From positions 372,001 through 436,000 of the forward strand of contig NZ_JACJRU010000001.1 of assembly GCF_014697425.1 (NCBI RefSeq): 64,000 bases of DNA, in the 5' to 3' direction. The position numbers and the translations under genes are program-made. Positions 28,332-38,249 of the stretch are shown in pieces (positions within the stretch are counted from its first letter, which is position 1; every line of letters starts with the position of its first letter). The notes beneath the pieces are model-generated. The model did no database searches and had not been told where the DNA came from. It saw only the letters and a program-made list of their open reading frames with translations. Source of the DNA: Nostoc sp. FACHB-110. GTDB taxonomy: Bacteria > Cyanobacteriota > Cyanobacteriia > Cyanobacteriales > Nostocaceae.

Positions 28332-29247
28332 TATTTGGTTTCACTACCTTGGCTATCCCAAAGGCAATAGCAAAGCACACCGCAGCACCTAAAAGCCCGG
28401 CAATACTTGTGCCAATTGTCCCTAAACCTTGAATACTGTAGTCAGCAAAGGGGGTTGGTACACTTATGCGGACATTTTCAGCTAAGTTAATAAAGCCTAA
28501 GTTTCCCGCTACCCTTTCCAAACCATCCGGCCATGCAGAAGCAAATAGTGACAGCACTCCTGCAATTAAAAAGATACTCACAACCGGAACTAACCAGCCT
28601 TTAAATTCCTCCTGTTCTCCTGGTAATAAATCCGGCCTTGCGGTAATTAAATAAGTTAAAACACCACCAGTAATTAAACCTTCACCCACACCAATTAAGA
28701 TATGTACGCCAGTCATTGCGGGTAATGCAATCGCTATAGGTGCAGTTCCCGAAAGACCTAATTCAATAGCACAAGCTATGGCAGCTACCACTACACTAAT
28801 ACCAGATGCTATCCCAGCTGCTAGAGGTAAACGCCCTTTAGAACCACCAAATAAGCGTTGCAAAGTTTGGGTTAAAACCCAACCAACCCAAACACCAACT
28901 ATAGCCATATTGAAAATATTTGCACCCAAGGCTGTGATCCCACCATCGGCAAAGAGTACAGCTTGAATAATTAAAACCGTAGCAATAGACAACATCCCTG
29001 CCCAAGGACTACCTAAAACAATCGCCGCTAAAGTTCCCCCCAACAAGTGACCGCTAGTGCCTCCAGCTACCGGAAAATTGATCATCTGGGCAGCAAATAT
29101 AAAAGCAGTAGTTAAACCCAAGATAGGCGCGCGACGCATACCTAAAGCTGCTTGCGATCGCCCAGAAGCAATGAATAGTGCTATCACACTTGCTAAACTT
29201 GTAGCCCCTGCTACTGACCCTGAAACAAATCCATCAGGAATATGCAT
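28324..29247 (-). CDS. cbiM: Cobalt/nickel ECF importer substrate subunit CbiM (with CbiN-like tail)
   Basis: 307 residues. The invariant N-terminus MHIPDGF supplies the metal-coordinating amine and His2 of CbiM/NikM proteins. Seven or so membrane spans follow, with GGTSGHLLGGTLAAIVLGSPW and GVGEGLITGGVL as conserved blocks. The last about 95 residues (GVLSLFASAWPDGLERVAGNLGF...) resemble the small CbiN/NikN component fused to CbiM. Whether it carries Co2+ or Ni2+ cannot be decided here; no cobalamin riboswitch or cobalamin genes are adjacent, so nickel is possible. It is the first gene of the operon. Confidence 0.92.
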   Translation of the reverse strand: MHIPDGFVSGSVAGATSLASVIALFIASGRSQAALGMRRAPILGLTTAFIFAAQMINFPVAGGTSGHLLGGTLAAIVLGSPWAGMLSIATVLIIQAVLFADGGITALGANIFNMAIVGVWVGWVLTQTLQRLFGGSKGRLPLAAGIASGISVVVAAIACAIELGLSGTAPIAIALPAMTGVHILIGVGEGLITGGVLTYLITARPDLLPGEQEEFKGWLVPVVSIFLIAGVLSLFASAWPDGLERVAGNLGFINLAENVRISVPTPFADYSIQGLGTIGTSIAGLLGAAVCFAIAFGIAKVVKPNNA

Positions 29248-29957
29248 GATCCGCCCCGTTTTGAATGTGTTGACTCACACAATTAAATCAATATAACCAC
29301 GGTATTTATATTAACAAAAAACAAAATTTTCCGGCTTTTTGCAATGCCCTCTCAGGGGATTTTTACTACTTCTTAAGGAGGATTGACAAGCGAATTTATG
29401 TTAAATATTTTAGTTATTTACTAGTTTTAATATTTTGTTATATTTATTTAAAAATAAATATTTAAATTAAGCAAAATCCTCATATATGTAGAAAATGTTG
29501 TAAACCAAACTAATAATTTATCGGACTCATATTTGATTTAGGAAAAAAAATCCGTACCTCCAAAAATTACTCTTTCCTACTCCCCTCTCCCCACTCACTA
29601 CTCCCAGGCTACGCAGATAATTTCAATAATCAAACCGGATTACTATATAAATACTGATGTTTATCAAATAAATTAGAATTACTGCCTATAGTAATTTGAT
29701 TGATATCTAATAATAGATTAGCAGAGCAATCTTCATTGAATAAGGCATGAACAAATCAATAGTTAAAAGTAAAGGCGAGTTTAAAATATCATTAAATACT
29801 ATAGCGTTTCCTAGTCTGCTGAAGTACAAATCTCTGCGTACCTCTGCGCTTAACTCTGCGACCCTCTGCGTTTCAAAATATTACCTGTACCTCACTTAAC
29901 TGGGAATCGCTATAATGATACTTTGAGTAAACCCACCTTAATTCTGGAAAAATGTAT
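29248..29957. other. Intergenic region between cbiM and the GAF kinase gene
   Basis: About 710 bp of AT-rich DNA. It contains a weak inverted repeat TGTGTTGACTCACACA at 29266-29281, 19 bp upstream of the cbiM start, and the second 115-bp MITE-like copy. No open reading frame or riboswitch core was recognised. Confidence 0.45.
29800..29914. mobile_element. 115-bp MITE-like element, copy 2
   Basis: Same length and orientation as the copy at 23953-24067, with one substitution in the CTCTGC(G/T)ACC segment. It shares the terminal inverted repeats beginning TATAGCG. The near identity of two copies 6 kb apart points to recent movement or gene conversion. Confidence 0.85.
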
Positions 29958-32900
29958 TTAGCCGATGTTGGGTATGTCTATACAAAACTCACAGCCTTTT
30001 CCTAGTTGAGAAACAAAGTTGAGTTTACCGCCGTGTTTGTAGACAACAATTTGATAACAAATAGAAAGTCCTAAACCAGTGCCTTGTCCAGGTTGTTTAG
30101 TCGTAAAAAATGGTTCAAAAATGCGCGATCGCACTTCTTCGGGAATACCATGACCATTGTCAGCAATCTGAATTTGAATTGTATTTTCAGCCGTCACTTT
30201 TGTCCGAATCCAAATTTTCGGTTTGTCCATGATTTTGCGTTGAGTAGTTAAGTCTGCTAGGGCATCAATAGCATTATTCAAAATATTCATAAATACCTGA
30301 TTCATCTGGGCAGCATAACAAACTACTAGCGGCAAATCACCATATTCTCTAATTACTTCAATAGCTAAATTATCGGCACTGGCTTGTAGCCGATGATTCA
30401 AAATCAATAAAGTACTCTCAATCCCCTCATGCAAATTAACAGGTTTCATTTCGGCTTCATCTAAACGCGCAAAAGTGCGTAATGACAAAACCAATTGCGA
30501 AATTCTGTCTGCTCCCATCATCATCGAATTCAGCATTTTGGGCAGGTCATCAGCAATAAAATCGATATCTACAGTTGCTGCTTTTTCTCTAATTTCTACC
30601 CTGGGCTTGGGATAATATTTTTGATACATTTGCAGCAAATTCAGCATATTTTTGGTGTACTCAGCCACATAAGTAATATTGCCAAAAATAAAACTAATCG
30701 GATTATTAATTTCATGGGCTATACCTGCGACTAGTTGACCTAACCCAGCCATTTTTTCACTTTGAATTAACTGGCTTTGAGTTTGCTGTAATTCTTTGAG
30801 AGTCTGTGTTAATTCTTCTTTTTGTCGCTGAGTTTGTTCGAGTAATTCTGCTTGCTGAAGTCCTACACCTAACTGATTCCCTATTTGTACCAGCAAATCC
30901 ACTTCTTCTTCTCGCCAATCACGGGCTACAGTGTTGTGATAAGCCGCTAATAATCCCCATAACTGATCGCTTTGGAAAATTGGCACAATCATATAGGAAC
31001 GAGCTTCCATTAATTGGCTCAAAGAAACATATTGATGAGCATCTTGATTGTTATAAATATCTCTAACCACCAGAATTTGACCTTTGGCAAAGTCTCCTCC
31101 TTGGGTTTCTTGTAAATAATCATTAGCAATCACACTCAAAAGTTTGCGAACCGAAGCCCAACCAGGCGCAGCTGATTCTGCGACAAATTCCCCACTCCAA
31201 TCAGCCCGGAAACGATAAATTGTTACTTGATCTACTTCTAACAACCGCTGGACTTCTTGGGTACTAGTAGCAAAAATTGTATGTAAGTCAAGGGATTGGC
31301 GGATTTTTTCAACGGTAACAGCTAGTGCTTTTTCTCGTTCTGCGGCTTTTCGTTCTCGTTCTGCGGCTTTTGCTAGTTGTTCGGCTTGTAACTGTACTTG
31401 TTTTAAGGCTTCTGCTTGCTGTAATGCAACTCCTAGCTGAATACCGACTTGAGCTAATAAGTTGATTTCTTCATCTTGCCAATACCGGGGTTGGGAGTTT
31501 TGATAAGCTACCAACAATCCCCATAATTTTTCACCTTGGGAAATTGGTACAAACACTTCATGGCGCGGATATTTACCAGCTTGCGTTTCTTGAAGCAAGG
31601 CGCGTTCTGTTACAGGCTGGGGTTTGACAATGGGAGTCCAGCCATCGACGATGGAATCAGCGACAAATTCACCACTCCAGTCAGGGTAAAAGCGGTAAAT
31701 TGCGACTCTTTCTACTTCTAATAGTCGTCTAACTTCTTGAGTAGTGGTTTTAAAAATAGCTTCAATATCTAGAGACTGGCGAATTTTTTCCACAGTATTT
31801 GCCAAGGCTCTTTGACGTTCAGCAGCTTTACTCAGTTCTGCGGCTTGGCGCTGCATTTGCTGTAAAAATTCTGCTTGTTGTAAAGCTACACCTAGTTGCG
31901 TACTAACTTGAGTGAGTAAATAAACTTCATCTTCTTGCCATTCGCGGCTATTACTGTTTTGGTATACCGCTAGTAATCCCCAGAGTTTTTGACCGTGGTA
32001 AATGGCAATGATTACGTAAGCTCTGGCTTGATAACGTTCTAAAAGTTTGATGTAGCAGTCAGTAAAACCATAACTATAAATATCATTACAAATACGATAT
32101 ACTTCGCTTTTGGTAAATTTACCTCCTTCTGTATCGCGTAAGTAAGTATCCATGACTGGGGTTTCAGTCAACTCTTGCACGCTACACTCGCTGACATTTT
32201 CTTTTAAATTAGAGTCTTGTGATTGTTCTTCAATCAGAGAAATCCAACCCTCGGCTACTGATTCAAAAACAAATTCACCACTCCAATCAGGATTGAAACG
32301 ATATATGGCAACCCGGTCTGCATTGAGTAATTCTCGGATTTCTAAGGTACTAGTGCGGAAAATTCCTTCTAAATCTAAAGACTGACGAATTTTTTCGACG
32401 GTGATGGCGATGGTTTTTTGCCATTCAGCGGCTTTGGCTCTAGCTTGGGCTTGTGCTAGTTGTGTTGATTGAATTTTGACTTTTTCGAGATAATCTGCTT
32501 GTTGGAGAGCAACTCCCAGATGGGCAGCGATGAGTTGCACAAACTCAATTTCTGATTCTTCCCATTGTCGAGGTGTGCCACATTGATGAATACATAACAA
32601 TCCCCACAAGTCTTTGCCTCTAATCAAGGGGGCGATGATATTAGCGCGTATTTGGAATTGTTCTAAAAGCTGGATGTAGCATTCACTAGCATCAGTTTGA
32701 TAAATGTCAGCCGTGGCATTAATCCGTCCCTGCTGATATTTACTGGCAAATTCCACACTAAAGCATTCATCGCGGAGTTTAGCTGCTAATACCGACTTCC
32801 AGCCTGGGCCGACATCTTCATAGATAATTTCTCCACCCCATCCCGATTCAGGATAAAAACGAAACACACCGACGCGATCGCTCTTCAGTAGTTGCCGGAC

Positions 32901-33077
32901 TTCTGTAACTGTGATCTTGAAAATAGTGTCTACATCCAGAGACTCTCGAATCCGAGCAATGACACCAGACAGGGCTTTTTGCTTCTCGCTTTGATCTAGG
33001 GAGAATGTCATATCTGACTGATATTGTAATTGCGGAGAATTCTGGTGTATAGATTTGAGATTAGAGGAGTTTTCCAT
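29958..33077 (-). CDS. Four-GAF sensor histidine kinase
   Basis: 1039 residues, soluble. Four GAF domains lie at roughly 40-195, 230-405, 435-570 and 605-755, joined by short coiled coils. The kinase core follows: H-box [18 protein letters not shown] with His788, then N and G boxes ending [13 protein letters not shown]. There is no receiver or membrane segment, so a separate response regulator is needed and none is adjacent. GAF1 has the cyanobacteriochrome-like DECF motif and a Cys at the bilin-attachment position (Cys133, but followed by Tyr rather than His). GAF2 has the same CYI pattern (Cys341). GAF3 and GAF4 lack it. It therefore belongs to the GAF-kinase families of cyanobacteria; light sensing is possible but not shown. 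Confidence 0.9.
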   Translation of the reverse strand: MENSSNLKSIHQNSPQLQYQSDMTFSLDQSEKQKALSGVIARIRESLDVDTIFKITVTEVRQLLKSDRVGVFRFYPESGWGGEIIYEDVGPGWKSVLAAKLRDECFSVEFASKYQQGRINATADIYQTDASECYIQLLEQFQIRANIIAPLIRGKDLWGLLCIHQCGTPRQWEESEIEFVQLIAAHLGVALQQADYLEKVKIQSTQLAQAQARAKAAEWQKTIAITVEKIRQSLDLEGIFRTSTLEIRELLNADRVAIYRFNPDWSGEFVFESVAEGWISLIEEQSQDSNLKENVSECSVQELTETPVMDTYLRDTEGGKFTKSEVYRICNDIYSYGFTDCYIKLLERYQARAYVIIAIYHGQKLWGLLAVYQNSNSREWQEDEVYLLTQVSTQLGVALQQAEFLQQMQRQAAELSKAAERQRALANTVEKIRQSLDIEAIFKTTTQEVRRLLEVERVAIYRFYPDWSGEFVADSIVDGWTPIVKPQPVTERALLQETQAGKYPRHEVFVPISQGEKLWGLLVAYQNSQPRYWQDEEINLLAQVGIQLGVALQQAEALKQVQLQAEQLAKAAERERKAAEREKALAVTVEKIRQSLDLHTIFATSTQEVQRLLEVDQVTIYRFRADWSGEFVAESAAPGWASVRKLLSVIANDYLQETQGGDFAKGQILVVRDIYNNQDAHQYVSLSQLMEARSYMIVPIFQSDQLWGLLAAYHNTVARDWREEEVDLLVQIGNQLGVGLQQAELLEQTQRQKEELTQTLKELQQTQSQLIQSEKMAGLGQLVAGIAHEINNPISFIFGNITYVAEYTKNMLNLLQMYQKYYPKPRVEIREKAATVDIDFIADDLPKMLNSMMMGADRISQLVLSLRTFARLDEAEMKPVNLHEGIESTLLILNHRLQASADNLAIEVIREYGDLPLVVCYAAQMNQVFMNILNNAIDALADLTTQRKIMDKPKIWIRTKVTAENTIQIQIADNGHGIPEEVRSRIFEPFFTTKQPGQGTGLGLSICYQIVVYKHGGKLNFVSQLGKGCEFCIDIPNIG

Positions 33078-33636
33078 TCTCTATCTGACTTTAAATAACG
33101 AAAGTCCTTCATATCATAATTCCCTGATTAGTTTCAAAGGTAACAGTTTGCTCATGTCGGGAAAGCTAGTCAAATTCTCGCACAATCTTAGAGGCTGTCT
33201 CTAAAGAAATGTAAAGAGAGCTAAGTCAGAAAATCACTATAAATAAAAATTGTTTTTGAAGCGATAAAGTACTGGTTTCAATAATAGACTTGTCCGAAAT
33301 ATTAACTTAGGGAAATAAAAATGGTAAAAAGTTAAATTGAGCATTTACCATTTTTCTGAAATAGTTAGGGTTTTTGATTATATTGAGAAATATCCACATA
33401 GAACAAAACAAATTTTAGGTATTAGTTATGAACAACTCCAATCATCGTTAAATTCGTTAAGCTAAAAAACATTTAAATTGCATAATATATTTCTGCCAAA
33501 TTCTTGTGGGGTGGGACGGACAGCCCGCCCTGATTATCCAATTTAAATGCGTAACAGCTTAACATCGACATTAATTTGTTAATAACGACACTAATGTGTT
33601 AACGACGACAAATAATTAGTTATTCGACAACACCAA
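33078..33636. other. Intergenic region (559 bp), nothing recognised
   Basis: AT-rich sequence with a small GC-rich patch near 33511-33535. No gene or structured RNA identified besides the adjacent tRNA. Confidence 0.4.
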
Positions 33637-33710
33637 TCGGGATGACTGGATTCGAACCAGCGGCCCCTTCGTCCCGAACGAAGTGCGCTACCAAGCTGCG
33701 CTACATCCCG
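33637..33710 (-). tRNA. tRNA-Pro (anticodon CGG)
   Basis: The cloverleaf folds by eye. The acceptor stem is CGGGATG with CATCCCG, the D arm contains AGCTTGGTAGC, and the anticodon stem CTTCG/CGAAG encloses the loop TTCGGGA with anticodon CGG. The T-loop is GGTTCGAATCC, and the discriminator base is A. The 3' CCA is not encoded. It reads CCG proline codons. Confidence 0.96.
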
Positions 33711-34129
33711 TCAAAAAATGGCAATATTTTTTATTATACCACAAAGAACTTCAAAAAGGAAGTTTCACAGTTAGTAAACTTGGTTAACAAGCGTAAATTG
33801 TGGCGATCGCATTTCAGTTTATCCTTATTAAGGTCACTTTTCCCCATATCAGTAGACCAGTTCTCATGAAAAACTCAACCAATTCGGTGTTGTATGCTTT
33901 GTGCCTAGCAAGCCATAATTCAGACTACAACTAAAAATTACCAACAATATTTTCGCTCGATATGAACGTTTAAGGCAATTTGGGAGCTAATTCTAGAGCA
34001 AGAGATTTTTGGGGATTACTCCAGTAAAATTTCCAAAATTAAAATTTTCTCAAATAAAGATAATTATGACCACAAACAAGGGATAACTAAAAATAGTTCC
34101 ATTCAGGGTAACTATTTCGCCTTTGTTCT
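33711..34129. other. Intergenic region (419 bp), nothing recognised
   Basis: AT-rich sequence upstream of the RadC-family gene. No open reading frame, repeat or obvious promoter is distinctive. Confidence 0.4.
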
Positions 34130-34861
34130 ATGACTTATTGCCTCAGAATTGCCGACATCCCCACAAATGAACGTCCGCGTGAACGCTTAATGACACATGG
34201 GCCAAAAATTTTAGCCACTGCGGAGTTAATTGCAATTCTCTTAGGCACAGGACAAGGGCCAGGCAAACTTTCAGCTGTGGGTTTAGGGCAATATCTGTTG
34301 CAGGAACTCAGCAAACATCAGCGCGACCCATTAGCAGTGCTGCGCGAAGTTACGCCTGCGGAATTAATGCAAATTCCGGGTATCGGCCCAGCCAAAGCCA
34401 CAACTATTTTAGCGGCGGTAGAACTCGGAAAACGTGCCTTTCAATCTCGTCCTTTAGACCGCACACCCATAGAAAGCCCAATGGCCGCAGCCGCAGCATT
34501 GAGTCACGATTTAATGTGGCAGACACAAGAGCGTTTTGCGGTACTTTTATTAGATGTTAAGAATCGCTTGTTAGGTACAAAAGTAATTACCATCGGTACA
34601 GCCACAGAAACTTTAGCTTCGCCGAGAGAGATTTTTCGGGAAGTAATTCGTCAAGGCGCAACAAAAGCAATTGTCGCTCACAACCATCCTTCGGGTAATG
34701 TGGAACCTAGTGATGAAGATATAGAATTGACGCGTCAACTTTTAGCAGGAGCGCAGTTATTAAATATTCCCTTGCTAGATCATTTAATTTTAGGCAATGG
34801 CAATCACCAAAGTCTCCGCGAAATTACAACCTTGTGGAATGAATATCCGCAAGGTGATTAA
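34130..34861 (+). CDS. radC: RadC family JAB/MPN-domain protein
   Basis: 243 residues. The N-terminal helix-hairpin-helix motif is [23 protein letters not shown]. The C-terminal JAMM metal-binding motif is [15 protein letters not shown], preceded by [25 protein letters not shown]. The family name comes from an early and later disputed link to DNA repair; the biochemical role is unsettled, though a metal-dependent hydrolase fold is certain. The start [20 protein letters not shown] matches the usual N-terminus. It stands alone. Confidence 0.9.
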   Translation: MTYCLRIADIPTNERPRERLMTHGPKILATAELIAILLGTGQGPGKLSAVGLGQYLLQELSKHQRDPLAVLREVTPAELMQIPGIGPAKATTILAAVELGKRAFQSRPLDRTPIESPMAAAAALSHDLMWQTQERFAVLLLDVKNRLLGTKVITIGTATETLASPREIFREVIRQGATKAIVAHNHPSGNVEPSDEDIELTRQLLAGAQLLNIPLLDHLILGNGNHQSLREITTLWNEYPQGD

Positions 34862-34921
34862 TTGCCAATTTCTCTATTCGCTTTGGGTGCTTAATGACAA
34901 GTCTTGCACCGGAAACGATAT

Positions 34922-35473
34922 CTAACCCAAAAAAGCAAACTCTGTTTTTATCTGCCAACGTCTACCATCGTGAATTAATAATGTTAACCTGTCAGCCATA
35001 AATTCAAAATATACTTGTCTATGGGCAAATTCTGGCCAAGCAGCTTTAAAATTTCGTCTGGTCAAATCTCGAAAGGCGACTGTCATGTGAGGCGCAAAAG
35101 GACGTTTTTTGCCCACCTTGTCTATAATGCCTAATTCAGCTTCCATTTTTACCATTAAATGGGCTTGGAGTTGCAAAAGTTCTTGGCTTCTCACCACATC
35201 AATATAGATAACACGGGGAGCAAAAGCATTAAAACCGTTGAGTGTAATTAATAATGACTGTTTTTGATGAGCAAATTCCTGTAAAAATGCTTCTAACCGT
35301 GGCGTATCAGCATTCGCCCATTTAAATGGCGGTTGTAGGGTAATGTGGGGTGGTGATTTTTGGGCGTGGCGACTAGCGTAATTCTCAGCAAAATATTGCT
35401 TGATATTGTTAGCGTAATCTTGAATTTCTGGTGGTGGTAGCAGGGCAACAAAAAAAAGGCTGATTTTAGGCAT
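34922..35473 (-). CDS. 2'-5' RNA ligase / 2H phosphoesterase family protein
   Basis: 183 residues with the two catalytic HxTx motifs of the 2H phosphoesterase superfamily: HITL in PPHITLQPPF near residue 42 and HMTV in APHMTVAFRD near residue 127. Such proteins ligate or cleave 2'-5' or cyclic phosphodiester bonds in RNA or small nucleotides; the in vivo substrate is unknown. It is divergent from the molybdopterin oxidoreductase gene, sharing a 93-bp promoter region with a GCGATCGC site. Confidence 0.85.
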   Translation of the reverse strand: MPKISLFFVALLPPPEIQDYANNIKQYFAENYASRHAQKSPPHITLQPPFKWANADTPRLEAFLQEFAHQKQSLLITLNGFNAFAPRVIYIDVVRSQELLQLQAHLMVKMEAELGIIDKVGKKRPFAPHMTVAFRDLTRRNFKAAWPEFAHRQVYFEFMADRLTLLIHDGRRWQIKTEFAFLG

Positions 35474-35566
35474 AATTATTGCGATCGCTCTACCAAAACC
35501 TACTACTCATTTGCTACTCAAAACGGTAGCCTAAAAGTGGTAGTTTGATTTACTCCCATACTTATT

Positions 35567-37795
35567 ATGCTGCCTAAACCCACTAAATATTGGACACCTC
35601 AACACTGGGCTAGTTGGAAGCCATTCGGTATTGGCGAACAGTACCCCAATAATTACTGGGAAGTATTTCGCGCTATCTGGTTGTCACGCCATAAACTACC
35701 TTACGCCTGGAAAATTCTCAATCAAGGTGTTTGTGATGGTTGTGCGTTAGGAACAACCGGGATGAAAGATTGGACTTTAGATGGTATCCATCTGTGCAAT
35801 GTGCGGTTGCGCTTGTTGCAGATGAATACTATGCCTAGTTTTGATCCCGATTTACTGCAAGATGTCGCCCAATTGCAAACTCAAAAAAGTTCCCAGTTAC
35901 GGGAATTGGGGCGACTACCCTACCCAATGATGCGTCAACGCAAAGAAAAAGGTTTCCATCGGGTTAGTTGGGAAGAAGCCTTAGATGTAATTGCTACTCA
36001 TATCCGCGCTACCACACCAGACAAACTCAGTTTTTACGTTACTAGTCGCGGGACTGTCAACGAAACTTATTACGCTACCCAAAAAGCGGTGCGGGCTATG
36101 GGTAGCAATAATATTGATAATGCCGCCCGTATTTGCCATTCTCCTAGTACGGCAGGGTTGAAAAGCACTCTGGGCGCAGGGGCTACCACTTGTTCTTATA
36201 AAGACTGGATAGGTACAGATTTATTAGTTTTTATTGGTTCTAATGTCGCTAATAATCAGCCAGTCACAGTGAAATATCTGCACTACGCTAAAAAAGCTGG
36301 CACAAAAATTGTAGTGATTAACACTTACCGCGAACCTGGAATGGAAAGGTACTGGGTTCCTTCAATTGTGGAAAGTGCTTTATTTGGGACTAAGTTTGCC
36401 GAAGACTTCTTTTTGGTCAATGTCGGTGGTGATATAGCTTTTCTCAACGGCACAATCAAACATCTAATTGCCCACGCATGGGTAGATGAATCTTTTATCA
36501 ACAATTATACCTCTGGTTTTGCCCAACTCAAAGCATCTTTAGAACAACAAACTTGGGAAGAGTTAGAACAACTATCGGGCGCAACCCGCGATGAGATGTA
36601 TGCCTTTGCCAAAATGGTTGCAGCCGCAAATAAGGCTGTATTTGTTTGGAGTATGGGCATAACTCAGCATGAATGTGGCGAAGACAATGTACGCAGTATT
36701 ATTAACCTGGCACTGACTAAAGGCTTTGTTGGGCGCGAAGGCTGCGGTTTAATGCCAATACGCGGCCATTCTGGCGTACAAGGTGGGGCAGAGATGGGAT
36801 GTTATGCGACGGTGTTCCCCGGTGGTAAACCTATCAACTCAGAAAATGCTGCTAAGTTAAGTCAACAGTGGGGCTTTGCAGTACCGACTAGTAGAGGGTT
36901 AATCGCCCCAGAAATGATTGATGCTGCCTATCAAGGGCAATTAGATGTGTTGTTTTCTGTGGGTGGGAATTTCTTAGAAGTATTGCCAGAACCAGATTAT
37001 GTGGCTGGTGCATTAGCAAAGATACCTTTGCGGGTACATCTGGATATTGTGCTTTCTAGTCAGATGTTAATTGAGCCTGCTGATACTGTGGTGCTTTTAC
37101 CTGCCACAACTCGTTATGAAATACCGGGAGGTGTAACGGAAACTTCTACCGAACGGCGGATAATTTTTAGTCCGGAAATTCCCGGGCCGCGTGTTGGTGA
37201 GGCGCGTCCAGAGTGGGAAGTGTTTATCGAATTAGCCAAGCGGGTGCGTCCAGAGTTAGCAGATAAGGTAAGTTTTGCGAATACCTCTGCGATTCGTGAG
37301 GAAATTGCCCAAGTTGTACCGTTATACGCCGGTATTCAACATTTGCAGCAAGCAGGCGACCAATTTCAATATGGTGGTTCGCATTTGTGCTTTGGTTGGC
37401 ATTTCGCTACACCTGATGGCAAGGCTTATTTTACACCTCTATCACCACCGCAAAAAGAATTACCAGAAGGTTGTTTTTTGGTGGCTACCCGTCGAGGCAA
37501 ACAGTTTAATAGTATGGTGCAAGAACGCAAAGATGCAATTACTGGGGCGTTCCGTGAGGCGGTGTTAATTAATGCGGTGGATGCAGCGGAGTTGAATTTA
37601 AAGGATGGGGAGCGGGTAATTTTAAAAAATCAGTTGGGCGAGTTGGTGGGGAAAGTTTATATTGCACCCATTCAACGGGGAAATTTGCAAGTCCACTGGC
37701 CAGAGGGAAATGTACTGCTTGATAAAAGTAAGCGATCGCTAGAAGGAGTCCCAGATTACAATGCTGTTGTCAGACTGGAAAAATACACTAAGTAA
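35567..37795 (+). CDS. FdhF/YdeP-family molybdopterin oxidoreductase
   Basis: 742 residues, cytoplasmic (no Tat signal). Near the N-terminus CDGCALGTTGMKDWTLDGIHLCNVR carries cysteines resembling the family's iron-sulfur site. The molybdopterin-binding core follows (FYVTSRGTVNETYYATQKAVRAMGSNNIDNAARICHSPS, FIGSNVANNQPV, WSMGITQHECGEDNVRSIINLALTKGFVGREGCGLMPIRGHSGVQGG). The C-terminal dinucleotide-binding domain contains TRRGKQFNSMVQ. The reaction is unknown; the family is related to formate dehydrogenase alpha subunits and is linked to acid resistance in enterobacteria. No partner subunits are adjacent. Confidence 0.88.
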   Translation: MLPKPTKYWTPQHWASWKPFGIGEQYPNNYWEVFRAIWLSRHKLPYAWKILNQGVCDGCALGTTGMKDWTLDGIHLCNVRLRLLQMNTMPSFDPDLLQDVAQLQTQKSSQLRELGRLPYPMMRQRKEKGFHRVSWEEALDVIATHIRATTPDKLSFYVTSRGTVNETYYATQKAVRAMGSNNIDNAARICHSPSTAGLKSTLGAGATTCSYKDWIGTDLLVFIGSNVANNQPVTVKYLHYAKKAGTKIVVINTYREPGMERYWVPSIVESALFGTKFAEDFFLVNVGGDIAFLNGTIKHLIAHAWVDESFINNYTSGFAQLKASLEQQTWEELEQLSGATRDEMYAFAKMVAAANKAVFVWSMGITQHECGEDNVRSIINLALTKGFVGREGCGLMPIRGHSGVQGGAEMGCYATVFPGGKPINSENAAKLSQQWGFAVPTSRGLIAPEMIDAAYQGQLDVLFSVGGNFLEVLPEPDYVAGALAKIPLRVHLDIVLSSQMLIEPADTVVLLPATTRYEIPGGVTETSTERRIIFSPEIPGPRVGEARPEWEVFIELAKRVRPELADKVSFANTSAIREEIAQVVPLYAGIQHLQQAGDQFQYGGSHLCFGWHFATPDGKAYFTPLSPPQKELPEGCFLVATRRGKQFNSMVQERKDAITGAFREAVLINAVDAAELNLKDGERVILKNQLGELVGKVYIAPIQRGNLQVHWPEGNVLLDKSKRSLEGVPDYNAVVRLEKYTK

Positions 37796-37835
37796 TATAC
37801 ATCAAATATGCTAGGAGCGATCGCAATTTTTTCCA

Positions 37836-37982
37836 TTAATAATCACTGTCAGCTACACAAATGCCTTTACATTTAATCCCGTTGGTAGCAGTACGCAGGC
37901 AATGAGGACATAAAACTTTTTCAGTTTCTGTTGCTTGATTGTTTGTATTATTAGTTGTTTCTGTCTGGATTTTTTCAGCCAT
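37836..37982 (-). CDS. 48-residue cysteine-cluster protein
   Basis: A very short gene read as MAEKIQTETTNNTNNQ... followed by LCPHCLRTATNGIKCKGICVADSDY. Four cysteines in a CPHC...KCKGIC arrangement could bind zinc, like a miniature zinc ribbon, preceded by a disordered Thr/Asn/Gln tail. The cysteine-rich half and the ADSDY ending look conserved in related cyanobacteria as far as I can recall. The function is unknown. It is convergent with the oxidoreductase gene and lies beside tandem GTAAAAA repeats. Confidence 0.65.
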   Translation of the reverse strand: MAEKIQTETTNNTNNQATETEKVLCPHCLRTATNGIKCKGICVADSDY

Positions 37983-38020
37983 AATATCGTGTTTACTTAA
38001 ATACACTAGTACAACAAGGC

Positions 38021-38053
38021 AAAAGTAAAAAGTAAAAAGTAAAAAGTAAAAAG
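38021..38053. repeat. STRR: tandem GTAAAAA heptamers
   Basis: Four copies of the same heptamer as after recF, here between the cysteine-cluster gene and murQ. Confidence 0.8.
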
Positions 38054-38249
38054 AAATAATCTTGATACCACAAGCTTTTTAGCAATTTCCGATGGTCTGT
38101 TTATTTAGACCAATCTGTACTAGGGAGTAGGGAGTGGGGCATAGGAATAATATTTTTACACCCAACTTAGTATGAGACGCGGGGACACTCAAGTTTTCCC
38201 TACACCCTACACCCCATTTTCTTTTACCTATTCCCCATTCCCCCTTCTC

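Noticed and set aside
29248..29957. Cobalamin or metal riboswitch upstream of cbiM
   Set aside because: The conserved riboswitch core (GCCACTG-type box) was not found on the minus strand.
33642..33869. Open frame starting MTGFEPAAPSSRT
   Set aside because: It reads through the tRNA-Pro gene; a known kind of spurious protein.
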